Positions 1 to 15,000 of a stretch of 64,000 nt of DNA are shown one piece after another. The first letter of the stretch is position 1. Each line of letters starts with the position of its first letter. The notes beneath the pieces were generated by a model. It made no database searches. It had not been told where the DNA came from and saw only the letters and a list, made by a program, of their open reading frames with translations. The position numbers and the translations under genes were made by a program. Source of the stretch: Chaetorhynchus papuensis (Eukaryota; Chordata; Aves; Passeriformes; Rhipiduridae); assembly GCA_013396525.1 (NCBI GenBank), contig VWYX01000009.1, positions 2,773,947 to 2,837,946 of the forward strand, given 5' to 3'.

Positions 1-3000
1 GGTGGTACTCAGACATTTTACCTTAACTATAGCAAGAAGTGGGTCCCTTGCCTTGGGATAACTGTTTGTGCATACTAGTTACACATGCATGAAAACCCAC
101 AAGAAAAGTGACTGCAGGTTTTCACGTGGTATTGCTGTGTTGGTAATTGATGCCTGTAATGTACTGCAGGCAGGAAGGCCATGCTGATTTTGGTGTAGTA
201 TTTGATTGTATAGGAATGCCTGCAACTTGGGATGGTGTGGCTGTCCTGGATGCAAAGGCCCCTAACCTTTGAGCTGCCTGTGTATGGCTGTGGCTCTTGG
301 GGCATGCAGGTGCTGCACCTTTACAAGAAAGACCTTGTGAGGAGCTGATGTGGGGTTGGTTAGCTGTGGTGGTACAGTGGTGCTGCCAGGGCATAGAGTA
401 TGGAGTGGTGTGATGGCCTGTCCATGTCGTTGGGAATGTGGCAGTGTCCACTCTGCCCTCCTCCTGCCTGAAAGAGGAGTCAATGTGATTTGAGACATGT
501 GAAGCACAAATGCAAGCCCTTATGGGCAGGACAGTGTGGTTGTTCCCAACATAGGCTTGCCTGTGGGTTCATCTTGACTATGGGCAAAACCATAGTTGCC
601 TCTTTCTCCTCCATGATTATATTTATTGTTTTAATGTAGCCTGAAAATTGCACGGTAAAACTCTTTATTATGAATACATATGCAAATATCTGACGTCGCC
701 ACTTGCTCATTAAGATCAACTCAAATGCAGCAGCATTAGTGGTGCTTTATGTGTTTCTCGTGGTCATCGCATTCACGGAGGCTTGTGCCTCTCGGTGTTG
801 GTGCACCACTGCCACTGCATATGCCAGAAAAGCCAGTCTGAGCTACTTCTGCCGATTGCCACTCTCTCTCCTTGCTCCCATGCAGCTTCCTCAGAAGTGG
901 TAGTGTCGCTGCTTAGAGGCCTGATGCTGCACCACATCAGTGCTGCTTGCTGATGGCGTGGCCCCACCAGTGACAAAGCAGCACTGCTGCAGGGCCAGAA
1001 GCTGCCTCAGCTGGTTTTGCCAGCAAGAGGAGTTTTGGTGAAACCGTGGTGTGATCTGTGCTGTGGTGAGCTGGAGCATGAAAATGGCCATCAACAAATT
1101 AGGGGTGAATCTGACTTGACTGAAGTGACAGTTTCAGCTGACAAAAATATTTCGTAAGTGTTGGCTTTCTTTCACTTATTATCTAGTGTGGAAGCAGGGA
1201 ATTATTTTAATTCCATGCCTCTCCCCGAAGCAAGAGATTACGATCTCTGTGATGATGAGTTGTCAGGCTATCTCTTCTTCCCCCAAGTTTTAGAATGGAA
1301 TTGCAGAGGACAGGGTGTTGGAGACCTGTTGCACAATGTACTCTTCTTTTGATGCTGATGTCTTTGCCTCACATTTTGGTGCTCTCTGCACCTCGACTTC
1401 TATGGATCAGTTTAATAAGAGCATCTGGCATTTCAGTGTCTCCAGCTGACAGTTTCTTAGAGTAGGTTGCATATTTTCTTTTCTCTTTGATTTTAATTCA
1501 GATTAGTAGTTGATCTTGTTCGTGCAGGCACAGATTTTCACCATGTTGTTCACTCTCAATAGGTGGCATCTTGTTCTGTGGGTTGTCTTTGTTTAAGCCC
1601 AGACCTTCAATGTAGAGGGAGGGCTCTCCTTAAAGTATGTAAGGGTGGTGTAATCTGGCTTTGTAGGCTTTTGGGGACACTTTCCAACCCTGACCAGCTC
1701 ACTGTGATTAATTACTTGGCTACTAATGAATTGGGGGGTGTTTTTGCATTTTTGTTATTGTCAGTGGTTGGTGCTTTTTCACAGCTTGCATTCTGCTTAA
1801 GTAGTTTCCCTAAGATTTAATATCCTGCTTCCAACTTATATTTTTTAATTACATTGAGCAAGTTGCTGATTTTAATATGGAATCTTCATTTAGTAATGAC
1901 TTCACAGGCAGTAGGCGGTGTTTTGCTACAAAACTGTTTTGCTTTAGCTCACCCATATGTGACAGCTCCCATGAAGTTTGCTGGTCCAGTTGTCTTAACA
2001 GTAGACTCCTTACTAGATAAGAAGGCTGAAAACAGAAGTTTTTGTTTAATTTAAAAACTCTTAAGTTTCTGTAGTTTGATACACTTTGCAGAGAATCACA
2101 CAGTACATATATATATATAGCATGTGATTAGTCTTTTATGGGAGTATTGTTTGCTTTTGAATGGTGGAAAAATTCTAAGAGAAGTGTGTCGGAAAACACA
2201 GCTGTTTAATGACAGCTCTTAATTTACTCCTTGATTTGATGTTTCAATTTTTAAGTATCCAGAAATCTTTCTGTATCAAAACTTGGATCATAGGAACAGT
2301 ATGGTGAACAGCTTCTTTTTAATCATCTTCCTGAAAGAATGGTTGCTGTAGACCTGATAAATCTTCAGTCTATTTATTGAGGGGTGCCTGGAGAAAAAAA
2401 TGTGCTTAGTCATGCTGTGTATGTTTATCTAGCACTTCAAACTCCTAATTTTCTGTATTGTTTTGACTGCATTTATTTCAGATAACACACGTGACTGTGG
2501 AATGGGGTTTAGGCATGGAGAAGGTATTTCCTCCTTTTACAAGGATGGCACAGTGTTGTTTTGTGCTCATGGGTTAGAAACATACATGTCAGCAGGGTTT
2601 CTTCAAAGATAGAAATAGTTAAAAGTTTGGTGGAGTTTAGTGTTAGGGTTTTTTTTTTTTAATGTCTGGTTAAAATACAGATAATTTGACAGTGAGGTTC
2701 TAGGTGAAAAACTAGAGCAAGATTTTCACGGTATAAAATGTGAACTGATAAAAGCTGTCTTTGTATGCCTTAGGAAAAGAGGGTTGACCCTTAATTTGAA
2801 ACAAACGGATCAGTTGATATTTTCAGCACAGATAAAATGCCTTTTAAGGGTCTCATAAATCAGTTGTGTGGTTTAACATTGAACAAAGCCCTTCTTAAAA
2901 ATAATAAAACTGTCTGATATTGTGTCTGAAATTATTAATGCCAGATGATAGCTGTAGACCTCCTTCCTTCTTCTGCGACATATTTCAGTGCCTGTTGTGT

Positions 3001-6000
3001 AGGGGCCCTCTGGCTGTTGGAGCAGTGTTGGCCAGCAGCTGGTGGCTTAGTGTGACCAGAGTCTTTTGGGGTGGCTGAAGGCTGACTGGGGATGTGAGAT
3101 GTGGTAGGGATACAGGGAGGCTCTGACCCAAACACTGCACCAAACAGAAACACAACTGGGCATCAGTTAAGGAGGGAGAGTTACTGCTGGGATGGCAGGC
3201 TCTTCAAGTTTACATCACCTGAAGATTATTAAGAGCACAGACTTAATTTTCTTTCTAAATTAGGTGTGGAGTTATTTACCCTTCTTTGGGTAGTAGATTT
3301 TGGTAGAATCATCTGACAGTCATTCTTATTTTGAGTATCTTGATGTTAAACTTACTTGTTCCCCTTTTGTTGTATGTATGTGGAGTCTGGCATAGCAAGA
3401 TCAGCCCCAGTGTCAGCCTGACTGTCCCCGGATGCCTTTATGCCCTTCTTGAAGGCATGGGGCAAGGATGGAGGACAAGGAGGAGCAGCTGCCAGCCCTT
3501 CCCTGCTTTCAGGTGGTGTGACAGGAGAGCCATGCCTGTCCAGCACCAGCCTCTGGGAAGGGCTGCTAGAGCTGAAGGGGGGGCCGGGAGAAACCCACTC
3601 TGAAGGATGGGTGGGAAGCATGTTGTTTTGCTTTCCCCTGAATTAATGATTGAGAAAGTTGCAATGCCACAGCTCCTTTCAGCAGCACTATGAAAATGGC
3701 CTCCATCTCTAGTAATTTATGCCTCTTACCAGGTTTTTACACTCACTGTTTCCCATGGTGATCACTGCCTGTGTCAGCTTCTTGTCCAGCAATATCCCCG
3801 AGTGCCTGGCTGCTCCCTGCCTCCTCCCAGTGACTGCCAGAGAGAGCAGGCTCTGAGCCTCTGGGAAGCGCATCCTCAATCTTTTACCATCCCTGTGGTT
3901 TTTGGGAAAACGTGCTGTGTGGCATGGTCTGGCTTACATTGCAGACGGCCAGAATGGTGGTTTGTGAGCATACGGGTCCAGACTGGCTTCTGATCCAGCA
4001 CCAGGGAGGGAAAGCAAACCAAAACCCTCTGGCACAGGACCTGTTCTGCTGGCCCTGGGAGGTGGAACTGGGCCTGCCACAACAGCTCCATGTCCCATTT
4101 AATGTTGGTAAAGAACTGTGAATCGCCTCTTTGTATCTGCAGAAATTGGATTCAGCAAAAATAGCAGGTTTAACGAGCAAGATGCCTTTCTAGGATATTT
4201 GTATTTGATGACAAAGACAGGGCCTACTGTGAGGGTTGGCCTCTGTCTCTTCTGGGTAGTGATGCTGTTAATAAGGTTTTCTAATGTGTAATTTGGCAGT
4301 ATTCTTTGTCCAAACTGATCTGTTTTGCCTGAGTGCTAACTCATGCCATCTGGGTCATCAGGTTCCTATGATTTCCAGGGCTCACTTACAACACAGTATT
4401 GGATTGTATCTTTTTTTCTTCTTCTTTTCCCATTTTGGTGTTGCTGAACTCTTCTCTGTAATCCTCTCAATTCTGTAGGTATCAATTTTTAAAGTATTTT
4501 TGCCTGTTTTGTTGAGGAGCTTTCTATAGTTGATGTGCTTAAATTCCCATGGTCACTGCTGTCCTGGTGCCCTAGAGGACTGAACCAAGATGACATCAGT
4601 TGCTTCCCATGTAAGTCAAATTCTAAACAAAAATGGGCCCCTAAACCAGAAAGTCATCTGGTGGAAAACACAGGACCCGTTCTCTGGCCTTGCTTTCCCC
4701 ATTGTTTTCCTCCCTGTAGTTGAGCAGGGCACTCACATCTGGGAGGACAGGAGCCAGATGCAGTGGTGGCCAGACTGGCTGCAGGACGTGGGGAAGCAAA
4801 GCTGTGTTATGGGGCATGTGCAGCACTGGGCATTTTGGTGTGAGGGAACGTGTCTTCTCTGGTGTTGCAGCTGGGTGGCCTTCCCCTCACTTCGCTGCTT
4901 CTTTGTACCCACCCAGAAATTGCTGTGCTCTCATCTTTGTAATGTCTAAGCTCAGTTAAAGAGGAATACACTGGGATTCTCATGGCCTGAAGAAGATTCG
5001 TTCAGATGGTGATTAAGCTGAGCGATTTCGTCTGAGTGGTAGGTAAAGGCAATAGGTTTGTTGGCTTGACTGGAAAGAAAGGGGAAGAAGGAAATCAGTC
5101 AAAGGGTTTAATTGTGTTTTTGTAATCCCATTTGTTTCTCTTTTTCTTGCAAACTTATGTAGGTTTTAGTTGATGGGAGTAAGAGGATGAAGAGGATTTT
5201 ATGTCTTCTAGCAATTTAAAAATTGGACTCAGATTGAAGAGAAGTACACGTATTCATGGCATGGCCAAATTGGGCCACGAGAAAAATCTGTTGTGTCCTA
5301 GTAGCTTATCTCTGGTACTTACTTGGTCTTGGTCAGAAGAATTTCTACCTGACACACCTCCTTTACCCACATGAAATGATGTAACTACAGTGGAAAAGGA
5401 ATGCAGAAGTGCACTAAGGCTTAAATTTTTGCTTCTTAACTTTAGGAACTGTGGTGAACTGGCTGAAGTTGTGTGAATTAATGAAAGACCTTGGTATACT
5501 GAAAAGTAACTGTTTTAAAAAGAAAAAAAAACCCAAACTGAAACAAATCCCAAGAAATGGCTTTACCTCTGCCCTTTATGTTGTAAAGAGTATCTGTGTC
5601 TTAGAGATTCTGGAGGCTAAATGCTTGCTGTAGGCTTCTCTTTTCAGTAACTCAAGCGACCTAAATTGACATCAGAGGACTCCAGTGCTGACAGCCCCCA
5701 GAGGCTGTCGGTCTCAGTCATGACTTTTGGCTCTGAACCTAGTTGCTTTGAAAACACAAGGTTTTGGACAGACATTGTCTGAATGTCTCAAAAAACAGTT
5801 TTAAAAGACACTTGCAAGGATTCATTTGAAAGTTTGGAACTTTATTCTGTTTTATTCTTTTAATCTTGTCTAGCCTCTGTTTTCAGGTAGCCACTCTAAG
5901 GCATCAGTAATGTCTTAGCCGGTGTGAACTGATGCTATGTATGTTTTTAATCTGTAATGCTTGTAATGCATATCGGTTTAGTGAAGTTCACAAAAGCTTG

Positions 6001-9000
6001 GTTTAGTCTTCTTCCATTATCTTGTTTGCCTGTGAAGGAATACAGGATATTACCTGAGTCATGGAGGTTTGAAAAGTGCTAAAAAATGTTTACAGTGGGA
6101 TAAGTTCAAGAAGCACTACCTGCGTGACTTCTCAAAGAATAAGTAATGGGCATAAATGGATAAATACAAATGGTGGGGAAGAAAAATTTAGCTGACTCCT
6201 TAGGGTAACAAATGTAGGACCCCACTATTTGGAAATTGAAGGCAGGTATTTCAGAGAAGTAATAAAACACACTTCATAAAAGAAAAGTGGTAATGGATTC
6301 TACCTCTGCGGGAGGCTGTATGTTGGGAACTGCTTTTCTGAGAGCAGATTTTCGCTTCAGCTGACTTGTGGAAAGGTTTAGCAGCCTCTGTTACGCAGAA
6401 GGGCAAACCAATTTTCAGTGACATCTTTGTTAGCTATGTGGTTTTTTTCCGTCCATATCTTCCCTTCTGTAAATGTTTGTCATGTAATAATTGTTCTTTG
6501 TGAGTTTGTTTCATTTCGTACAGCCTTCACCTGCTCCATTTCACAGCGGTGTGTTACCTGCCTTTGTATTTTGACTTCATACCTCGTTTCATCTGTATCC
6601 TAGCTTGGAAGCAGAGATATTTGAAAACAAGAGAAATGTTGGTAATTGGGAGAATTACAGCTTATATCTGGTATTCTGATTTCTTTTGGTTGATTTTAAA
6701 GATAGCATTAAGGCATGTCTTAATAAACTTAGAGTCATAAAAAGTAATGAATTTTAAGACTTTGTTTAAACTGTTCATCTGTCATTTTGACGAGATTATC
6801 ACTTACAGGCACTTGACATCAGCCAACTTAGATCCATATAGCTAATTGAAAAACATTTTCTCTGTATATGAATTCCTAAATCATGTGGGTTCATTACATA
6901 ACCTGAGACTAACAGGCTGTGATAGAATAAATCACTACCATTAGAGGCCCTTTACTTGTCTCAGCCTGCTATTTCATTTTATTCTGGGATTTCTTTCTTT
7001 ACTTCTGAAGCTTTGGATGTTCTTTCATCAATTTCACTTCTCATGAAAACTGGGATGAAAATATTTATTCAGCTCTTCTCAGTTGGTCCTCACATTGTGT
7101 CACCTGTGATTGCTGCTTGTAGCTAGTATGGTTGATAAAATATCACAGTTTAGGAACAACATTGATATGATTGATTTTTGTTCTTAAATGTGTTATATAT
7201 GTTCATGAAACACCAGCAGAAACTCAGAATCCTTCTTACATTCTTTTATGAAAGGAATTTTTTCCTTATCTTTTCCTCATGGTAAGTGTTTTGCAATTTC
7301 TTATGTCTTATTTTTACTGAAGAATAACTGTCATATCACAAATGTTTTGGAAGAAGTGAATATCTGATTTTTTTTTAGATGTTTGTCTCATACTTGAGTG
7401 CCAAAGTATTGTGTTTTTTTCATAGGTTTGAAAAGTTGCAAAAGAGCACTAAATATGGTGACCTAGGAGGCTGGAAAGAGGATAAACTGTCCTTCCTGGG
7501 GAGGGGTTTTGTACTATCTTTGCTAGCTGATGGCAGTAGTTGAAGTGGTATGATGTTGAACTTCAAATCTGATGGGTATTATGAAAAGGTGCTGTTCAGT
7601 GAAAAACTGTAAGAGGATACTCCAAGGAAACTTTTTTGTTTTATTTTTACTAAGAGTTTTTACTTCTACTTTCAGTGCAAAATCTCTTTTCACTGTTGTG
7701 TTTGTTGATGAGAAGTGGAGCTACCTGTGGAAGTTCAAGTCCTTGTTGACTGTACAACAGTCATCTTTTGTTCACCAGTTGAATATGTAAAAGACTGACT
7801 AACAATGGTTTCGTTATGTGATGGCTCCTGAATGCTATAGCCTGATGGGCAAGGAAGCGTCAGCTCTAATTAATGGACAGTCTGTTAGTACAGTTTGTTT
7901 GTCTGAACTGTGCTAGGAGGCCCATTGCTCAGTGATACACTAAGCTACAGGAATATTTAGTTGTCTGCCTTGGAAACCTTTCAGACTGGTGTATGAGTTT
8001 CAGCGTCTAGAACTCATTGATTGGCAGAAAAGTTAGATTTGTGCCAGTAGCTGTGAATTATGATTTATCTGTTTTGAAGCTCTTCTTCTGAGAGTGGCAG
8101 GCTTAGTATCCAGTTGATAGGGAAGCAAGTGGATGCCATCACACTTAGGCAGAGCTTTAATCACAGGCCTACTTCTGTTTCTCAAGATGGCAGTACCCAC
8201 CTAAACCGTTTTAGTAACTGCAGTGCTTTCTCTTTGGAACCCCATTACATTTACAGTAAGGTAGACAAACCTTTTAAAACAAAGTTTCACATACCCATTA
8301 CTCAAGGGTGCATAGCATGAAAAGCAAAGGTTAATGAAGTGCCTGTGTGTGAAAGTCTTAGTTGTATGTTAACTTTTTCTTTGGCAGCTCTAAACTTTCC
8401 TGATTACAGCTTTTGTACAAAGCATTTTCTGTCTGCTGCAGCTGTCATGACTGTACCGTGTGTCATGTTCAGTCTGTCACTGTTCATTGATCTGGAGGGG
8501 GGTAGCCATTAATTACTCATTCCACTACCTGCTTCTCTAGCAGTTTTGCATTTAGAATCTTTGGATGAGAATACCAGTCTAACTTTCATAGAGTGAGATG
8601 GCAGAATTTGGTTAAACATCAGTTTATTTCACATTAGTTTACTTCGTATTGTTTTTTCTACACAGAACTGTGTCTTTCAGGTTAGTTTTTTGTTCTTGGA
8701 GCCTTTGTTTGCTGCCTGAAATTGCATCAGGCTGAGGGCTAAGACTTTGCATTAAAACTGTAAATGCACTTGGTTTGTGTTTGCCATACCCAGTGCCTTG
8801 GTTTTCTTAGTGATCCTTTATGGTACATTTTCAGTCTCCAACATGTGGCAAGCAAATTTTAAACATGCTAACAGTGCTTGTTCATACTTTTTTTGTGCTA
8901 TCCAAGTAGTGAAACCAGCTTGTGGTACAAATTATACTTGTCGTCAGGCATTTATCTGCTCTATCTCACAGCATTCAAAATGGCTTTTGGCGTTCTGCAG

Positions 9001-12000
9001 TCACTGAAGTTGGAAGACAAAAGTAAATAAATAGGCTTCAGCATAGGTGACTTCTCTCTTTCTGTTCTTCCTCAGTGTTCATGTTTGGGTCCTGCTGCTG
9101 ACCATTTGCGATGCATCATTATATTCTCATAATGCTAAATCATTATGTCCCTGCCACAGTCTGCTAGGTTTCATCAGCATGGGAACAGAAGAGAACTGTG
9201 GGACTGCTTGCTGTCATTCAGTTATTCATTTATTTATTTATTAATCTTCTGGGAGCAGCTCATGTTTTGGCTGGGGGTGAGAATGGAGTAATGTAGTCTT
9301 GGCATCTCCCATACACTGCTGTAGAGAGAGGCTTTGCAGGCAGCTGAAGCCCATGTTACCTGTCTGCTTCAGGGTCTTAAACAAGCTCTGGGATGGGAAG
9401 AGAGCAGAGGCGGTGGGATCTGCATTGCATCCTGCTGTTCTGAACTCCAGATCTTCCACTTTTTAGTGCACCTGCATTACAGGCTTTGACATGTTGTTAA
9501 TGCTGTTGTAGATCAGAATCCTTCAGCTGTCTGTGGCTGTGTGTTTCAGTGACACTTAGGTTGATGTTTCTGAAGTGCTCTCCTATGTGCGTGTATGACA
9601 GAAGCACAGCTTGTGCACTTGCACTGATGTTTATTCAGTCCTCTGGTATCAGCACAGACTTTTCAGAGCCTCGGAGGTCCAGCCTCTCTGTATGCTTCTC
9701 ACCTCCACTGTAGCTCAGACACAAGTTAACACAGACTTCAAATAAAATAGGCTGGTATTCTGCAGTGTTTTCTCACTTGGTTAGCAAGTGCATTAACTCT
9801 GTGTGTGCTGTGAGCTGAAGAGGCATGCTTCACAGTTTATCAACTCTCTGCCAGAAGGAAAATTACATAAAAGAGATTTGAAAGATACCCATATGCAATT
9901 AAAAATTGAAGAGACAGGTGGATCAGTGGAAACCTCAATTTGTGAGGAACACATTCAAGATGCTTTGTGCCATGGCAGCAACTGGTCTGGTAGCTTCCAG
10001 TGCGTTTTCTCTGGTTGGCAGAATTTCAGTCAAAACCTTAACACTTTCCAAAACTGTAGTTCTGCACTGTGAAAGAGAGCATATTCTTCCTGAAAATCTG
10101 CAGTTAAATGAACTTTTACTTGTTTCCTTGCATTAGTGCTAAAACTTGTCTGGCTCTACATTGAGCTGCATTTAGAAACTGATCTGGCTGAAAAGTCACC
10201 CCTCCATTTCTCCCCATGAAAACAAATGGCCTAGTTTTTCCTCTGGGTAAGTTTTTTGAAACTTCAAATTTAGTGTTTTCATTTGTCTGTAAGAACAAGG
10301 GGAAGAAGCTTATGAAGGTGTAGCTTTTTGCATCTCTCGTATTAATACATATGTTACATATCTACTGCTGTTGAAGTGTCATTTCAGACACTCAGTCTGG
10401 TGATTGTATAAAGTCTAAATTTTTCTGCTCCTGTGCCTGATCCTGTTCTTCTCGTCCCTTGGGTGATGATATTCTGTTCCTGGTTGGCGGAGGTGGAGAG
10501 AAGACTGTGTTTGTTGCTGGCAAATCTCTGTATCTCCATTAATGCACTGCTAATATTTATTCAAATTGTCTTCCATCTTGTGCCTGATACTCTTCAAACA
10601 AGTGAATATGGGGGCTTTTCTGATGGAGCAAATTTCAAGCATTTGATAGTTTACAGTCTCTTTAATCCTTGGTAAGTAACACTGATCAGACACCAGACAA
10701 CAAGGGGGAGAAAAAAGGTTTATGTGCAGATGTGACTCTAGCAAAAACCTGGAAAATACATTTTTTGCCTAACTTGTTTCTATATATCCCAGAAGTATAT
10801 TCTTCAGAACATGTCAGGTCTGAGAAGTGCTGAAACAAGCAGCAGTATGGATCCCTGCCTTAGTTCTTTCAGCTAGAATCCCTGTTTAAGAAAGTGGTGT
10901 TTGGGAGAGCACTGTTTCTCTTTTTGCCGTGTTGATAGGGAATGCCAGTCTTCTCTCCATATGGCCTAGGCTGGTTCAGTATGCAGTGGGGGAAAATGCT
11001 GGGAATTTTCATTGAATGTGAGAAGGAGATGGATGATGGTGCTGTTCGAGCAGTAATTGCTAAATAGCCGCTGATAGCCAAGTGCAGACTCCCATGCCAC
11101 CCTTGATGGAAAGATCTTTTGCTTCCCCTTTGCACAGTGATGAGATGTGTTGTTGGCTGCCTGTTTTCTGGCCTGAGAGCAGGGCTGTGTAGGGATGGAG
11201 GGCACAGCATGCTGGGTTCGTTCACAGTAAGGCCCATCTTGCCATCACTCTGCAGATGTGCCTTCTTGTATGGCACAGAGAGTGAGGCTGATGCAATTCA
11301 GTTAGTAAAGTTTTTGCTGTCATGGCACAAATTCTCAGGCCAGAGCAGAGGAGGGACAGGTACATTTGTGTGTTTTAAATCAGTGAGTGTAGCAAACACC
11401 TTACTTACACCATTTTCCTTTGAATTATGAACTGGTTTTACTTCTTAGAACAGGAGATGCTATGTGTTTTCAACATTTGTGGCACTGTCTTGGTGCTTTC
11501 TGATTTGATTTTCTTTACTCTTATGTTTCAGTCACCACATGGAGAATAAAGAGCTGGCACCATTTGCAACAGGAGAACTGGCTTCTATGAGAAGTGTAAT
11601 TTTGGCCTTATGGAGGCCCTTTGAAAGCTTTGGCCTAGTTTGAGAGCTGTCTTTGTTAGCCGCATATTATTGCAGATGAGTTAGCTGTGGCTGTGACAGT
11701 AGGCACGTGATTGCTTTTGAAGAATCTCAGCACTGGGAAAAAATTACTTAATTATTGCAGTACATTGCAGTTCTACTTCTTTTTCTCCATGTATAAAACC
11801 CCAAAATTACAGCCTTGCTTTCCTTGCTCTATGGTCATGAAAAGGTCAAGTTTGGAAGGCATAGTTCTGGTTTTATTACAGAGAAATCTGGGCAAAAAGC
11901 CTGTAAATTGAGTTGTTTTTTTTTTTTTCCTCTTCATGCTACAACAGGCTTGGCTCTCTGAAGAAGCAGCTCTTTGACAATATGTTCTGAACTGTGAGCA

Positions 12001-15000
12001 TGGAATTTTGATACTCAGTGCTGTGAGAAAATGTTCACACCCAGGTTTTGGTGTGGAATTTTGCTGATTTTTTTATATCTCTTTTTTTAACAGCAGCTTT
12101 GGTCTGATTTTTGCCTGTCCTATGCTACTGCCTAACTCTCTTGGGCACCAGATGATTATGGAAATTTTGGATATGCAGTCTTAGTACGTTAAATGTGAGT
12201 TCCACAGAGTAACCATGCTTTTTGGAAACGGTATTAAAAACATTTGAAAAAGATTCTTCTCCCTTTCTTGTCCCCAGCCTTCCAGAAAGTCTTGCTGTGG
12301 AAACAATAAAACCCAAAACATGCATGTTATGTAGTCAGGCTATTGCTCTTGGTGTCTGAAGGCTCTGTTTCCCTGCAAACAAAGTTAGATGTTCTTACTG
12401 TGCCATTTACAGGCTTTTGGTATTTTTTTTCTTCATGGTGTTTTGTTTGTAATTCAGCATAACCATTAATTGTGTTTGAAAGTGATGCAGAAGAGCCAGG
12501 CAAAATTGAAGGCTCCATTGTGCTTGGTACCATGATGAATGTATTTTCTGTTTCCTGATGGATTTGCAGTGCTATTAATTTCAGAGTTGTGTTCAAAGCA
12601 CAGTGAAACAGGTTTTGAACTTGTGGGTAAAGGGAGTATTTTTCAGCTGGAAAACCATACTAAATGCTTATTTGTACTGCCAGATGCAGCAGAAGTTAAT
12701 CACGAAAAATCATGTTTTAAGCTGCTGCCAGAGGGCTGCTAACAGATGGGAAATTGGAGAAATGTACCTCTAAGTTTGGAGTATTGAAAGTCAATACTTG
12801 TTCCCTATCTGTGCCATGTGTAAAAGCAGTAATTTAATGTAGGAGACCTACCTCAGGTTAATTCTTGCCTAGGTATGCTATTTCCAGTACTCTTGTTCTG
12901 TACGTCCTGCATGGATAGGCAACGTCCTGACAGCTGAAACCAGCTGTGTGGCATGGCTCTTTCCTGTAGCCCCTGCATCAGTTGTTTTAAATCTATATTT
13001 CCTGGTTTCTGTTTTACAGATGGGTTGGACAGAGTTTAAATGAACATAAGTTCTTAATTTCTTGGCTATGCTTATATGAGGCTGTGACACTTTTTAAATT
13101 TTTAAATTGTTGATTAGTTAGCTTCGTTGATTGGACATTGTTTACATTACCAAATAATCTATTCAAATATTTTAAAACAAGCATTCCAAGATACAATTTG
13201 CATTCCAATTTACTAGTCTATTGCCTTTATTCAAAACACGAATATTGCCAAAAATGTTGTCAGTAATGTGATATCTGCATATGATATATGCAGACACTGA
13301 AGTATTTTTGGGTAAATATGAACAAAATATTTTCAGGAATTTTTTTTCTGCTTCTTGCTTTGCTTTTTGCAAAGGTTGTAGCCTTGGGATGCTGGCCAGA
13401 CTGTGAACTGTAAAAGGGAGCATAAAGAATGCAGGATGTTCTTAGAATAGACTGAACTATGAGCAGATGGCTTCATTAAAATCTTTTTAGGAACAAGGAG
13501 AGCAGTTGCTTCTTTTGGCTAAAGCAACTTGCTTGTACATTCCCATCCTGAGTGTGTGGCAGGTAGAAAGAATATTTGTACAATTCAGTGTAAAACAATT
13601 GGTCCATGTACCTTCAAAATATAGATGCAGGAGAATGGTGCCTCTGTTTAGTGAAATGATAGGTACGGATTAGAACAAAAGACTAAATGTTTAATCAGTA
13701 AACTTTCTGTGCATGTTTTAAGTATTGGGCAGGGGAATCTCTGCTAGTTGATTTTTTGCTCTTCGACCCCAGAATTCTGTTCTTTGCCGCAAAGTCCTTT
13801 GTTTCACTTTTTTTGCTTTCCTTTCTGGAGAACACAGTGGAAAACTACATTTTTAACTAAATGTAACAAAATGGAGCTATAAAGGACTTTTGAAGGAGAG
13901 TGATACCCAAAAGATAATTCTCTTCCTTTAGAGTATAAAGACTTCTGGCAGAAGTGTATCAAGAGTGTGGTTGCTCAGGGTTTCAGTATTCTTATGATCA
14001 AAGTTTTGTGTGTACAGTGTGAACAAATTTTTGCTTTGCTTGCACCTGAGCTGTAATTAGGTACTTGATGCTCAATCTTCTCCCAATTGTTCTAGCCCCA
14101 GTGTTAAAAAAGAACTTCTGAAGTTTGGGTCAAGGCAAATGCTCTCAAGTTACAATATCTGAATAGCCTGTTACAAGCAAAAGAATGTCTGTTGAGCTTC
14201 AAAGATGGAGATAGCTTTAAGGAGGAGAATTTTAAGGGCTGTTAGGCCCTTTCAGAGTTGAGTGTTTCCTTTAATTTGTTGTCTTAAAAATTAAATTTGA
14301 AGGCAATAAATTCATGTCTTGGAAGACAGTGTCCTGCTATAATGCTAAATTTATTGGTATTGATTACTGCATATCCATTTTTTTTGTCTGTGAAATGCCT
14401 CTTTATTACAAATTAGGTTTTAGCTTGTTTTAAGTAGTGGAGGAGGACTGGTATGTCTGCTGTTGTTAGGTCGGAACTTGTGTGTTAAAGCTTGTCTGTT
14501 GGTATATATGGTGTATTCCAGGGAAGACTTGGGCTTTAATCAAGCTTCTTTGTTGGTTTCAGCTCTGTATTCTGTTAAAATGCCCTTAGTAGATAATCTG
14601 GGACAGTAGTGTTGGGATTAATTTGTTGTTTGAGATTGAGTCGGGGTATGCCTTTATTTATGAAGGTGTTCATCAGGTTGTTTCACCATACTGAACCAAA
14701 TACCTCAGTGTAGCAGTGGTGTGGAAGTTTTTATGTGAATGTTTACACATATTTCTATAATAAATCAAGTCCATGGTTTTTACCCAAGTTGCTTTTTAAG
14801 GGTAAATTTGTAATGTACACATGCATTGTGGAAACTGGCTGAGCCAGACATCATATTGCTGGAGGAAATTTTGTGCTTAATTAGAATCAATACATTCCTC
14901 AATGAGAGTAGAAAATGACCTTGTATATGGGAGGATGAATTACTGGCATGTTACTGGCCTTGTTCGAAGTTTTTCCCTGTGTTATTTGCACCCTGGATTC

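Noticed and set aside
10869..11276. Minus-strand frame of 135 codons
   Set aside because: No recognisable motif, and overlapping frames on both strands point to local GC-rich composition.
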